Below, piece by piece: positions 41,233 through 53,503 of a stretch of 64,000 nucleotides of DNA (position 1 is its first letter; each line of letters begins with the position of its first letter). A program made the position numbers and the translations under genes. The DNA comes from Dama dama (lineage: Eukaryota > Chordata > Mammalia > Artiodactyla > Cervidae): contig NC_083701.1 of the NCBI RefSeq assembly GCF_033118175.1, forward strand, positions 15,891,501-15,955,500. The letters run 5' to 3'. Under the pieces are notes generated by a model that saw only the letters and a list, made by a program, of their open reading frames with translations, did not search any database and was not told where the DNA came from.

Positions 41233-44130
41233 CTTTTCCCTGTTAAGTGAGGTTAGTGATAGAACCCACATTGTGGGGTTATTGTGAGGACTGGATGGTC
41301 AAAAATAGCCTTTGTTGTTGCTGCTGCTGTTAAATTTCATGTGCAATTTACTGTGGACATTTCTCAATCATTCAGTTTTTATTATGTCTGCAGATTGGGA
41401 TCGTAACATACACACTGTTCTGCAACTTGCTTTTAGACTTAGTATTTTTTCAAGTTAGTACTTACAGACAGACCTCATCTTTTTAACATAACATTTCAGA
41501 GACTCCTCATAATAGGCATTGTGCATTCTAAATGCATTTGTGCTTTGCATGTCACAACAGCAGCTATAGCTATTCAAAGAGTGTGATATGTGTACAAATG
41601 AGCCACACTATATCTCTGGAAATTAAGGAAGAACAACCAAATGAGAAAAGCAAAGGCTGTTTACAACAAGGGAGAGACAAGATGGTCACTTGCATTTTGC
41701 AGAAACCGAAAGGCAGGCAGGGGAGTGGAAGAGCTTTCTGGTGGGAGGAATTGGAGGGCTTCGGGTGTGCCCTGATTGGAGACCGTTGGCTTGCGGCAGC
41801 TCCAGGCTAACTGAAAGCAGGCTATCCTATTTGTTAGGGGTACATATGTAGCTTTCTCTGGTTGGTCCTGAGCTGGAAGCAGGGACAAAAAATTACAGAA
41901 GCTGTCATTTATTAATCAAGTCCTGGGCATTTGGGGCTGATTTTTTTACAGAATTAGTGTTTAGCTTCCTGGATTGTCACTGGAAAGAACAAACTGGCTG
42001 CCTGCGAAAGTTTGACTATTAACAGGCTGACTACCTGAGTCATTTATTGTAGATAAAGGGTTGGGTTCCTGGGCAGGTTGCAGGTCAAAGTTCTACTTTT
42101 TTATGTGCTCTGACCATTGTTTATATACTCAGTCTCTCAATACATGAGGCTTGGTGGTTCATATGGATGTATGGACCCCTTGCAGTAAATTCACGGGCCA
42201 CAAAAGGAATCTATAGTTCTAAAATGTCAAAAAACTATTTTTGGCATGTATCCTGGGACTTAGTTGCCTTTTTGTAGGTAGCAATCTTGTCTGTAAGTTT
42301 GCGCCCCCACAAAGACCAGATGTTTCCCAGGCTTGGAGCAGAGTACTCAGTCGGCATGCCCTTCTCTCCTGGGTGAGAGTTCAACCAGGTGGTTTTAGTG
42401 CTCCAGGGAGATGGTTTGTTGTGCCATGGGAGGAGGTTCTGAATTAGAAGCCCCAGGTTCTGGTGTAACTCCTGCCTCTTCTTAGCCCCGGGCCTTTGGG
42501 ACATCAACAGCTCTAAGCCCGCATCCACTTCTGGAGTCCAGCTTACTTCTTTCACAGCCATCTTCCTGGCAACACCGTTTGGGAAAATGTTTTGTAAACT
42601 GTGCAGAGTTATGCAAATGTAAGTGAATATTATCAAGATGATAGAAATGTTATTGCCTGAAATCATCTTTCCAGCATTTTAAGGAATCCATTAATAAGAT
42701 TCTTTCAAGAATTTTTTTTTTTTCCCCCTGCTGGCATTGTTCTCAGTCAGGCTACAGCGTGGAGTCTTACCTGATCAGCTATTAGGTCTTTTAAGCGATA
42801 CACAATTTTCAAGTGAGTAATTCAATTAATCATTTCTGTCATATCTACCATGTCCATTGGATTGTCTGCTTCTGGAAAGCATGGCAACTGGAGAAGGGGG
42901 TCCTAACTCCCTGCTCATCCTCCAAACAGATCAAATGGCCTTCGGGGGAAAGCCCTATTAATGGCCAAATGAATTAGTTGCAAGTTGGAAAAACAGGAGA
43001 GAGCCAAATGGTTACCAACACAATTTACCTTCCTTTACACAATGAAGGGGTCCAGTAATGCAGCTAGCTAAATGGGATTGCTACAGATCGAATGGAAATG
43101 CAGGGTGGGGATGGGGGTAGATTGCTATTTAAGGGCCCCTGGGGGGAATTACTTGATAAAGGATCTTTCCATTTTCATGAATGAGTCCCCTGATAGAACT
43201 GCTTTCTATAAATTTGAATTTTTATAATCTAGCTTTCAAATGATTATTATATATTATAAGGTATATTAAAGGATAAACAGAAACTATATTATAGAATATA
43301 TAAATATGTACATAAAATATGGTATATTCTATGTAACATATTGAATATAATTTTATAATAATAACAGCTATTGAGACAGTGGCCAAAGAGTACATGAACT
43401 GTGTGTCTATTTAAGCTTCTCCTCTGAGAGACAATGTTTAAGGAAAGGTAGTGCCTTGATTATAAGTCCCTAAGAGATTCGTTTCAGTAAGGGGAAAAGA
43501 TTCGAACTCAGGGTAAAGGAAATATTTCAAATAGCTATGACCTACAAGGGAAGGGATTGCCATTTTACAGTATTAACCTCCCTATCAGGAAAAAAAATTT
43601 AAATTATGGAGAACAACTTAGTGGAAATGTGTTTACATTTGATGATTGGGTTGGAATTTGTTCTAGAAAATACAGATATAGGAGATGCGAGATGGGCAGG
43701 CCTCTACTACTTCAATCTGTTTAGGTTAAAATAGCTTTAGGGTAAAATGCATCAAAGCAATGGAGGGGGGAAGTGCCCCAGTTGTAGGGAAGATGAGGTG
43801 ATGGGTAGCCTTTGTCCTGCTTCATCCAGTGATGGGTGTTCTCCAGCTGTTTGCATTTATATGTACAACAAGGTGGGGGGCATGGGAAGGCTTAAGACTA
43901 AGAAGTTACTTTCTTCTTTCACTGAGTCACTGCCCAGAGCAAACAGCACCCATCCTTTCCCTAATCTCTTTTTCCAGCTGTCTCCCAAACAGAAAGACAC
44001 ATATCCACAGAGACAGACATTTATACCTATATCTAAAGCAGACACAGAATCCAGAGAGAGCCTAAGTTCAGTCTGCCGTTCACACGGCAGACACCTTTAA
44101 CCTCCCCTGGAAGGGACCAGTAGTAGTAGT
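41233..44130. other. Repeat-poor intergenic interval with an A/T-rich core
   Basis: No SINE or LINE of ruminant type across 2.9 kb. The stretch 41660-42220 looks like an old LTR-like repeat, unnamed. 43196-43375 is strongly A/T-rich with many TATA/ATAT steps. A 143-codon minus-strand frame (42235-42666) starts with a hydrophobic stretch but matches nothing I recognise. Confidence 0.45.
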
Positions 44131-44328
44131 AAGTGTTAGTCACTCAGTCATATCCGACTCTTCATGATCCCATGGACTGTAGCTCACCAGGCTCCTCTGT
44201 CCATGGAATTCTCCAGACAATACTGGAGTAGCTAGCCATTTCCTACTTCAGGGGATCTTCCCGACCCAGTGATCAAACCTGGGTCTCCTGCATTGCAGGC
44301 AGATTCTTTACCGTCTGAGCCAACAAGT
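44131..44328 (-). mobile_element. Bov-tA-type SINE, antisense
   Basis: AAGTGTTAGTCACTCAGTC tail, GATCCCATGGACTGTAGC, ATTGCAGGCAGATTCTTTACC near the reversed head. It is preceded by a short TAG run (44119-44130). Confidence 0.91.
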
Positions 44329-45819
44329 CTCTCCTTTTCAAATGGGAACATTGAGACCCAGATAGGATTTGTGACTCCCTCGGAATCACAAAGTCCTCTC
44401 TTCTGCCTCTGTCTCCTGATGGGCATCACTGGGGAGATTACTACAGAGCATCATTCCTGCCTTGGGGACAGGGAACCGGGGGTGTTGGGCTCATTAGTTG
44501 GGTAATGCTTGCAACCACCTTTGAAGCTGTTGGATAGGATCAGCGGTAAGTATCATTACCTCTGCAAATGAAATGTTTCCCTATACACAACCTGTTTTCA
44601 CTTGTTGCCTACGGCCACTGGCCACTTGCAGCTGCAAAGATTGCTACCGAGTTCCAGCTCACAAGCATCCATTTGCTCACAGGCTTCAGAAAATAGGAGG
44701 GTTGGGTCTGGTTCTTATTATTAAAAGCAAACAAACCCATTATTAAAAGTAAACAGGCAGAACTGCTTTGCAACAATTGAATAAATGTTTCCCAGCTCAG
44801 AGGCTGAAATTCACCTCTGTTACCCCAAACAAAGCCTCCCTTATTGGACTCTGAAGGGGGGATGCCAGCAGTGTCTTGTTAAGGAGACTGCCCCCTCTTC
44901 CCAGTGTTTGTTACAGGTTAGGCTCAAGAACCACGTTATCTCCAATCCTTAAGACTTAGTAGTTGGCGTTATATTTTGTGTTTTGCCAGTGATGGTAAGG
45001 ACTGGTTAAGGAATTTGTTCGTGGACACAGCTGAATTACAAAGCCATGAGGATTTGAACTTGAATCTCTATGACTCCAAAACCCATACCCATTCCATCCT
45101 AGCGTGTCACCACATTAAAGACAGGTCCCCTGTGTTGATTTCAAACAAAAGTTGCAGGCATAGGAGAAGGAAACTGGTGTCTGCCCTGGCAAAACCTCCT
45201 GAAATTGCAGGTATGCTTGTGGGGTTGCCAGGAAGAGGGAGCCCTGGACCACCTATGTCACTTAAATGTGTGAAGTGGGTGGAACAGAGATTGTTGATGC
45301 AAGTTCCTAGGGCTCAGCCTCTTACTTCCAGGTCTGCCTAACTCTTGTGCCACTTTATGTATTCTGCTGTCCAAACACATCAGAATGAGATTTATAGATC
45401 CAGGATCTTGGCCTTGCCAGTGAATCTAGAATTAACTGACTTAGTGATAGATTCCCATTAACCAAACTTATAAGAGACAGATGTACAGATAGAATATGAA
45501 TTGGCTATAGTAGAATTCTGTTTACCTGGGAGTCTTAGTGCTAGAAGCACTTTAGCAATGGGATTATTCTAAAATAAGTTTTAAAATCTTTAAAATTATG
45601 CTACTAGAAACCTCAGAAAACAATTTACTATGAGTGAAATGCAGGGTAATAGGTTTACTATTCCATCAATGACTAGTTGGAGATGACACAGCAGGAAACT
45701 ATCTTGATGTGGACGGATGATGTCACCATTATAAATAGACAATGACTCCATCAGAGCTAATTCATGTTGTGAAAAAACATTATGAATTATAAGGAGTATA
45801 AATCTACTTACTGGGAAAC
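44329..45819. other. Repeat-poor intergenic interval
   Basis: No ruminant SINE/LINE. A short imperfect duplication ATTATTAAAAGCAAACAAACCC / ATTATTAAAAGTAAACAGG lies at 44717-44757. No gene recognised. Confidence 0.45.
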
Positions 45820-45824
45820 AGACA

Positions 45825-46190
45825 ATTCTTCAAAAGATTACAGATAGATTTTCCATATGACTCAGCAATTCCACCATAGGGGGGATGCCCAGGAGAACTG
45901 AAAATACATGTCCACAAAAAACCCGTTCACAGTTACTCACAGTATCTTTATTCATAATGGCCAATAGGTGGAAACAATGCCAATATCTATCAACTGATAA
46001 ATGAATAAACAAGATGTGGTATATCCATATAATGAAATATTATTCTCCCACCAAAAGGAATGTAGTACTGACATGTGCTGTGACATGGGTGAACCTTGAA
46101 AACATATGCCACGTGACAGAAGCCAAACATAAAAAGCCACATATTTTATGATTCCATTTATATGAAATGTGTAGAATAGGCAAATCTATA
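45825..46190 (+). repeat. L1M-type 3' part, sense (left half)
   Basis: ATTTTCCATATGACTCAGCA, CCATAGGGGGGATGCCC, AATCTATCAACTG-like primer region and GATGTGGTATATCCATATAA, followed by 3' UTR. It is continued at 47380-47600 after the BovB insertion. Confidence 0.75.
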
Positions 46191-47378
46191 TTCAAACTGG
46201 TTTTAGAAAAGGCAGAAGAACCAGAGATCAAATTGCCAACATCTGCTGGATCATCGAAAAAGCAAGAGAGTTCCAGAAAAACATCTATTTCTGCTTTATT
46301 GACTATGCCAAAGCCTTTGACTATGTGGATCACAATAAACTGTGGCAAATTCTGAAAGAGATGGGAATACCAGACCACCTGACCTGCCTCTTGAGAAACC
46401 TATATGCAGGTCAGGAAGCAACAGTTAGAACTGAACTTGGAACAACAGACTGGTTCCAAATAGGAAAAGGAGTACGTCAAGGCCGCATATTGTCACCCTG
46501 CTTATTTAACTTATATGCAGAGTACATCATGTGAAAGGCAGGGCTGGAAGAAGCACAAGCTAGAATCAAGATTGCCGGGAGAAATATCAATAACCTCAGA
46601 TATGCAGATGACAGCACTCTTATAGCAGAAAGTGAAGAGGAACTAAAAATCCTCTTGATGAAAGTGAAAGATGAGAGTGAAAAAGTTGGCTTAAAGCTCA
46701 ACATTCAAAAAACTAAGATTATGGTCCCATCACTTCATGGGAAATAGATGGGGAAACAGTGTCAGACTTTATTTTTTTGGACTCCAAAATCATTGCAGAT
46801 GGTGATTGCAGCCATGAAATTAAAAGACACATACTCCTTTAAAGGAAAGTTATGACCAACCTAGATAGCATCTTAAAAAGCAGAGACTACTTTGCCAACA
46901 AAGGTCTGTCTAGTCAAGGCTATGGTTTTTCCAGTGGTCATGTATGGATGTGAGAGTTGGACTGTGAAGAAAGCTGAGCACCGAAGAATTGATGCTTCTG
47001 AACTGTGGTGTTGGAGAAGACTCTTGAGAGTCCCTTGGACGGCAAGGAGATCCAACCAGTCCATCCTAAAGAAGGTCAGTCCTGGGTGTTCATTGGACGG
47101 ACTGATGCTGAAGCTGAAACTCCAATACTTTGGCCACCTCATGCGAAGAGTTGACTCATTGGAAAAGACCCTGATGCTGGGAGGGATTGGGGGGAGAAGG
47201 GGACGACAGAGGATGAGATGGCTGGATGGCATCACCAACTCGATGGACATGAGTTTGAGTAAACTCCTGGAGTTGGTGATGGACAGGGAAGCCTGTCCAT
47301 CCTGTCCAGCCTGTGCTGTGATTCATGGGGTCGCAAAGAGTCGGACACGACTGAGCAACTGAACTGAACTGAACTGAA
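46191..47378 (+). mobile_element. 5'-truncated BovB LINE (RTE), sense, nested in L1M
   Basis: About 1.2 kb from within the reverse-transcriptase domain to the (CTGAA)n-like tail (47360-47378). The translated remnant shows motif A DYAKAFD (Asp codon 46301-46303), the block RNLYAGQEATVRTELGTTDW, motif C YADD (46601-46612), then the thumb/C-terminal region with MYGCESWTVKKAEHRRIDA and YFGHLMRRVDSLEK. An in-frame TGA (46532-46534) and later stops and frame changes make it non-coding. No endonuclease domain. BovB enzymes drive Bov-tA and BOV-A2 retroposition. Confidence 0.95.
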
Positions 47379-47379
47379 G

Positions 47380-47600
47380 TGATAGAGACAAAAAAGTAGA
47401 TGAGTGGTCCCCGAGGCTGGGCTTGGGGAAGTTGGGGAGAAATGCGGAGTGATGCTAATGGGCAGAGAGTGACTTTGAGAAGGGATGAAAATGTCCTAGA
47501 ATTGTTGTAGCGAAGGTTGCCCTACTCTGTAAATATATTAAAAATCAGGAAATTTTATACTTGAAAAGGGCACATCTAATGGTATGTGAATAAGAAAGCT
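47380..47600 (+). repeat. L1M-type 3' UTR, sense (right half)
   Basis: AGTAGATGAGTGGTCCCCGA, GGGATGAAAATGTCCTAGAA, GTAAATATATTAAAAATCAGG, AATGGTATGTGAATAAG match the terminal L1M 3' UTR. Confidence 0.75.
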
Positions 47601-47603
47601 ATT

Positions 47604-47923
47604 TTATTTCATTTTTGGCTGCAGTGGGTCTTTGCTGCTGTATGCACGCTTTCTCTAGTTGCAGTGAGCAGGGGCTACTCTCTACTGAAGTGTGTGGGCT
47701 TCTCATTGTGGTGGCTTCTCTTGTTGCAGAGCACAGGCTCTAAACATGTGGGCTTCTGAAGTGGCAGCTCACAGGCTCTGGAGTGTGGACTCTGTAGTGT
47801 GGCACATGAGTTCAGTTGCTCTGTGGCATGTGGAATCTTCCTGGACCAGGGATTGAGTGCTTATATTGTGTCCCTTAAGTTGGTAGGCAGACTCTTCTCC
47901 ACTGTGCCACCAGGGAAGTCCAA
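47604..47923 (-). mobile_element. Full-length CHR-1-type SINE, antisense
   Basis: Reversed head GCCACCAGGGAAGTCC at 47905-47920, long body with TCTCTAGTTGCAGTGAGCAG, CTTGTTGCAGAGCACAGGC (on +). TAAGAAAGCTATT (47591-47603) and TAATAAAACTATT (47924-47936) flank it, with two mismatches. Confidence 0.88.
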
Positions 47924-48119
47924 TAATAAAACTATTCTTAAAGAAATGTACTGCTAAGCAGGAAATGCTAAACCTGTATTCCTTCACTAGCTCTCCATTT
48001 TTGGCTACTCTGCCTGGTTCCCCCAGGAAGCTGACGCTATGAATTGTATCAACAAGCTCCCTTATGCAAGCCATCAAATAATTTACTGTCTAAACTGAAA
48101 CACTGCTGAGAAAGAAGAC

Positions 48120-50392
48120 TCAGACAGTCAGTTTAGTTGTTCAGTTGTGTCCAACTCTTTGCGACCCTGTGGACTGCACCATGCCAGGCTCCCTGTCTAT
48201 CACCAACTCCGGGAGCTTGCTCAAACTCATGTCCATTGAGTCAGTGATGCCATTTAACCATCTCAGCCTCTGTCATCACCTTCTCCTCCTGCCCTCAGTC
48301 TTTCCCAGCATCAGGGTCTTTTCCAATGAGTCAGTTCTTCACATCAGGTGGCCAAAGTATTGGAGTTTCAGCTTCAGCATCAGTCCTTCCAATGAATATT
48401 CAGGACCAGTTTCCTTTAGGATAGACTGGTTGGATCTCCTTGCCATCCAAGGGACTCTCAAGAGTCTTTTCCAACACCACAGTTCAAAAGCATCATTATT
48501 CAGTGCTCAGCTTTCTTTATAGTCCAACTCACATCCATACGTGACTACTGAAAAAACCATAGTTGTGACTAGATGGACCTTTATGGCAAAGTAACGTCTC
48601 TGCTTTTTAATAGGCTATCTAGGTTGATCATATATTTTCTTCCAAGGAGCAAGCATCTTTTAATTTCATGGCTGCAGTCATCATCTGCAGTGATTTTGGA
48701 GCCCAAGAAAATAAAGTCTGTCACTGTTTCCCCATCTATTTGCCATGAAGTGATTGGACCAGATGCCATGACCTTAGTTTTCTGAATGTTGGGTTTTAAG
48801 CCAGCTTTTTCACTCTCTTCTTTCACTTTCATCAAAAGGCTCTTTAGTTCTTCTTCACTTTCTGCCATAAGGGTGGTGTCATCTGCATATCTGAGGTTAT
48901 TGATATTTCTCCCAGCAATCTTGATTCTAGCTTGTGCTTCATCCAGCCCTGCCTTTCACATGATGTACTCTGCATATAAGTTAAATAAGCAGGGTGACAA
49001 TATGCAGCCTTGACGTACTCCTTTTCCTATTTGGAACCAGTCTGTTGTTCCAAGTTCAGTTCTAACTATTGCTTCCTGACCTGCATATAGGTTTCTCAAG
49101 AGGCAGGTCAGGTGGTCTGGTATTCCCATCTCTTGATGAATTTTCCACAGTTTGTTGTGATCCACATAGTCAAAGGCTTTGGCGTAGGCCATAAAGCAGA
49201 AATAGATGTTTTTCTGGAACTCTTTTGCTTTCTCAGTGATCCAACTGATGTTGGCAATTTGATCTCTGGTTCCTCTGCCTTTTCTAAATCCAGCTTGAAT
49301 ATCTGGAAGTTCATGGTCCATGTACTGTTGAAGCCTATCTTGGAGAATTTTGAGCATTACTTTGTTAGCGTGTGAGATGAATGCAATTGTGCAGTAGTTT
49401 GAGCATTCTTTGGCATTGCCTTGTTTTTCCAGTCCTGTGGCCACTGCTGAGTTTTCCAGATTTGCTGGCATATTAAGTGCAGCACTTTCACAGCATCATC
49501 TTTTAGGATTTGAAATAGCTCAACTGGAATTCCATCACCTCCACTAGCTTTGTTCATAGTGATGCCTCCTAGGGCCCACTTGACTTCGCATTCCAGAATG
49601 TCTGGCTCCAGGTGAGTGATCACATTATCATTGTTATCTGGGTCATGAAGATCTTTTTTATATAGTTCTTTTGTGTATTCTTGCCACCTCTTCTTTATAT
49701 CCTCTGCTTTTGCTAGGTCCATACCATTTCTGTCCTTTATTGAGCCCATCTTTGCATGAAATGTTCCCTTGGTATCTCTAATTTTCTTGAAGAGATTGCT
49801 AGTCTTTTCCATTCTATTGTTTTCCTCTATTTCTTTGCATTGATCACTGAGGAAGACTTTCTTATCTCTCCTTGCTATTTTTTGGAACTCTGCATTCAAA
49901 TGGGTATATCTTTCATTTTCTCCTTTGCCTTTAGCTACTCTTTTTCTCTCAGCTATTTGTGAGGCCTTCTCAGACAACCATTTTGCCTTTTTGCATTTCT
50001 TTTTCTTGGGGATGGTTTTGATCCCTGCCTCCTGAACAATGTCATGAACCTCTGTCCATAGTTCTTCAGGCACTCTGTCTATCAGATCTAATCCCTTGAA
50101 TCTATTTGTCACTTCCACTGTATAATCCTAAGGGATTTGATTTAGGTCATACCTGAATGGTCTAGTGGTTTTCCCTACTTTCTCCAATTTAAGTCTGAAT
50201 TTGACAATAAGGAGTTCATGATCTGAGCCACAGTCAGCTCCCGGTCTTGTTTTTGCTGAATGTATAGAGCTTCTCCATCTTTGGCTGCAAAGAATATAAT
50301 CAATCTGATTTCCGTATTGACCATCTGGTGATGTCCATGTGTAGCGTCTTCCCTTGTGTTATTGGAAGAGGGCATTTTCGATGACCAGAAGA
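48120..50392 (-). mobile_element. BovB LINE (RTE), antisense, 5'-truncated, inactive
   Basis: Runs on the minus strand from about 50392 to 48120, about 2.27 kb of a ~3.2 kb element. In order: the C-terminal part of the APE-type endonuclease with its SDH motif (50218-50226), a linker, the reverse transcriptase, then the C-terminal region and a tail with ACTGAACAACTAAACTG. It is broken by a TAG at 50128-50130, a frame change near 49430 and a TGA at 48956-48958. In motif A the catalytic Asp is replaced by Ala (GCC, 49187-49189), while motif C YADD (48878-48889) is kept. AGAAGA lies at both ends (about 48113-48118 and 50387-50392), a weak candidate target duplication. Confidence 0.95.
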
Positions 50393-50999
50393 ATGGAGGT
50401 GAACAAACTCTCCTGGGCAAACCAGGGGTCCTGGTTCTGTTGGGGTTTGGTCCCTGCAGGGCAGGTTGGCTGCCTCACTCTGCTGAAGCCGACAGCTCCT
50501 ACCAGGTGACCCTCTCTGCGCGGCTGCCTCTCTGGGCTCCAGGCTCCAGCTCTCCTTGCCCTTCAGTCCCAGGAGTGGCCATGGCATCCTGCCTCGGCCC
50601 CCGGAACCACACAGTCCCACTGGTTTCCTCCAGCCCTGCCCGTGTCTCTTTCTTAAACTTCCTCCATTTTCAGTTGCACTGGGCCATCTGTTTCCTGACA
50701 GTACCCTGCTGATACAAAACTCCAGATAAACAGCCTGAAAGAGAAATTTGACAAGGAAAAGTGTGGTCAGCACAGTGATATCACTATCTCTTCCAAAGGG
50801 CCGTTGTACCAGCCCTCCTTCAGTTTCTGCAGATGGTGGTTAATACTGATAGTAAGTTCTGATAATAAGTGATTTTACTACACTCTCTAGCAGCAAGGAT
50901 GTTCAGTAAAAACAGTTTTATTTTTTATTATTATTGTAAGTTTTTTTTTTCAAAACACTTTGAAGGAAATGAGTATACAGCAGAAATTACAATTTTTCA
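50393..50999. other. Intergenic, nothing recognised
   Basis: GC-richer, unassigned to about 50700. There is a T-rich stretch at 50920-50951. Overlapping frames on both strands have no recognisable domain. Confidence 0.4.
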
Positions 51000-51499
51000 C
51001 TATAAGAATATATACATTCATTGAGTTTATCTTGTTCAGAATGTGATGTGCTACCTAAATCTGAGGATTTATATATTTCATCAACTCTGGAAAATTCTCA
51101 GCCAATGTCTCTTGAAATATCTGTTTTCCCCTCCCCTCCTTTTCTAACATTAAGCTTTATTCTCCGTATGTCCTTGTCTCCTAACCTCTTTTTTTCTATT
51201 TTCTACTTTCTTATTTCTGCGTGCTTTCTTCTGATCTTTCTGATCAAAAATTCTCTTTTCGGTTCTGTGTCTATTCGGCTTCCTAACCTGTCCATACAAA
51301 GTTCAAATACACATGGTAGTTTCAATGATTTTAGTTTTTATTACTAGTCAGTCAACGTAATTCTTTCACAGTGCTTTTCCTCTTTTCACAGCGCGTTGTG
51401 CTTTTATTTCCTTCTTTATTTTAACCATGTTAGATATACTTATCTCTCAGACTGTTGGATTAGCTTTAACTCTCCTGGGTTAAATCTTGATATTAGTTA
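51000..51499 (-). repeat. L1-like old fragment, antisense
   Basis: ATTCTCAGCCAATGTCTCTT, GAAATATCTGTTTTCCCC, and GTTCAAATACACATGGTAG resemble the antisense side of old L1/HAL1 sequence. Weakly supported. Confidence 0.38.
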
Positions 51500-51514
51500 T
51501 GTCCACTGACTCTT

Positions 51515-51759
51515 CTTATTAACATTTTCTTTCTTTGTGTCTGGTTTTAGTTGTGGCACATGGGATCTTTGCTGAGTCATATGGGCTCTTTCCTTGTGGC
51601 ACATACACTCTAGTTGTGGTACGTGGGCTCAGTAGTTTCAGCACTTGGGCTTAGTCACTCTGAAGCATTTGGAATCTTAGTTCCTCGACTCAGGGACTGA
51701 ACCCATGTCTCCTGCGTTGCAAGGCGGATTCTTAATCACTGGACCGCCAGGGAAGTCCC
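51515..51759 (-). mobile_element. CHR-type SINE, antisense, with target-site duplication
   Basis: Reversed head ACCGCCAGGGAAGTCC and long CHR body. TGTCCACTGACTCTT (51500-51514) and TGTCTGCTGACTCTT (51760-51774) flank it. Confidence 0.92.
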
Positions 51760-51774
51760 TGTCTGCTGACTCTT

Positions 51775-53189
51775 GATCTATTCCTTTATGTAATGGATTA
51801 TAATTTTGAATTCTGAACTCATTCCAGGGCCTTTATCTGTGGGAATCCTATGAGGACTTGATTGAAAGTGGGTCCCCTCCGAGCCATTTCTCTGTTGCTT
51901 CTGTTGGGTTACTCAGGATTATTTTAGGCCAGTAACAAGTTTTTCACATTAATTCTTATGTTGGGCATTTTGGATCTATTCAAGGTAAAAGAAATTCAAA
52001 CTCCAAACGCAGCTGTGATGCAGGCCTCAGGTTGCACATTCTCAGTGTACGCTTTTTGGCCCCCTACCCAGAGCCTAAACCAAGGCTATCACACTTTGCA
52101 TCGGCTACCTGTCCTGCTAGGCACATTGCTTCCTGATCCACCTGTCCTTGAAGCTGTGCCATTGTAGGGGGTGGTTGCAGGAGGGAGGGGGCTTCCTGAC
52201 TCTGCAGAGGGCTCTCAGTTATGCATCCTTCATACATGGAGGATGTATGGGTCCAGGGCCTCTTTTTCTGAACCCCCTTTGTGGGTGAACATCTGGGCCC
52301 CTGGATTACTGAAACCAAGGGCTCCTCCCAGGGAAATAGAGGCATCAGCTCCACATATTCTCTGCTGGTTGTCAGCTTCCTCTTTGCTTCCAACCTCTGA
52401 GGACTTCCTTTCTTTCATGCCAGCTCTGCCATGTATTTGGAAGGATTCTGGTTACATCGTACCTTGAGTGTCTTCATGGCTATAGCTGGAGGGCTTTCAG
52501 GTTATAGAATCTGCCTCTCTACAAAAACTGGAAGTCCCCTTTTCAAACTGTTTATATTACAAAATATTGGGTTTTGTATAATGTGTACTATTTTCCATTT
52601 CTAGGTCAACTCAGATGCCTCTGATTGATTAGAAATAACTAGATGGTTTTTCAATTGCTTTGCACGGTATGTTAAAGGTAGGGTGTTCTCAAATAATATG
52701 CTTTTCATCTTCTTTTATTGCTACTCTAACCAGAACTCATGTATTACATACAAAATGTTCCTTTGTCTCATCTGAGTTGTGTGGAACAGAAAAAGCTAAG
52801 CTTCAGAAGAAGAAGTGATCAGGCCTGGGACACTCTTGTTCTAAAAATGCAATGGGGATATCAGCTCCCCTGGGAGCCCCGTTCTCAACATCAAGGCTAC
52901 TCAGAAGCCAGATTAGTAGTCAGCAGGCATTTGGGAGAATATAAATAAGGAGAAGGATGTCAGAGGTCCCTACATGCCAGTTGTTGTACTGTACCATTGT
53001 ATTTTTCAGGGTACTGTGCCATCAGATTTAAAGCATTTTCTGTATTTTTTATGTTTGTTTGCTTTTTATGTATGTATTATTTTTGTGAAAAATATTACCA
53101 ACCTATTGCAGTACGGTACTATGGAGCTGATTGTGTTACTTGGGTACCCAGGCTAACTTCGCTGGACTTATGAACAAGTTGGACTTAAG
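51775..53189. other. Intergenic, nothing recognised
   Basis: Open frames at 52064-52467 overlap on both strands without domains. 52960-53189 may belong to an old unclassified repeat (GTTGGACTTAAGAAC next to the L1 insertion). Confidence 0.42.
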
Positions 53190-53503
53190 AACGTACAGAC
53201 TTATGGACACAACTGGGTAGGGGGGAAGGAAGGAGAGGGTGGGATGTATGGAGAGAATAACTCCATACATTATTATATATAAAATAGACAGCCAATGGGA
53301 ATTTGCTATATGACTCAGGGAACTCAAACAGGGCTCGGTAAGAACTTAGAGGGGTGGGAGGGATGTTCATGTGGGAGGGGACGTGGGTAAACCTATGGCT
53401 GTTTCATGCTGATGTTTGACAGAAGCCAACACAATACTGTAAAGCAATTATTCTTCAGTTAAACATAAATTTTAAAAAATATGTTAAAAAAAGAAAAGAA
53501 AAA
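53190..53503 (+). mobile_element. Short L1 3' end, sense
   Basis: Only 3' UTR remains: CAGACTTATGGACACAACTG, AAAATAGACAGCCAATGGG, CTATGGCTGTTTCATGCTG, GTAAAGCAATTATTCTTCAG, then an A-rich end. It is the same 3' UTR type as the copy at 24096-25050. Confidence 0.88.

Noticed and set aside
48581..50118. Reverse transcriptase as a domesticated host gene or a retron-like system
   Set aside because: It is clearly BovB: APE-endonuclease remnant, RTE motifs and BovB tail, with frame changes, stops and a lost catalytic residue.
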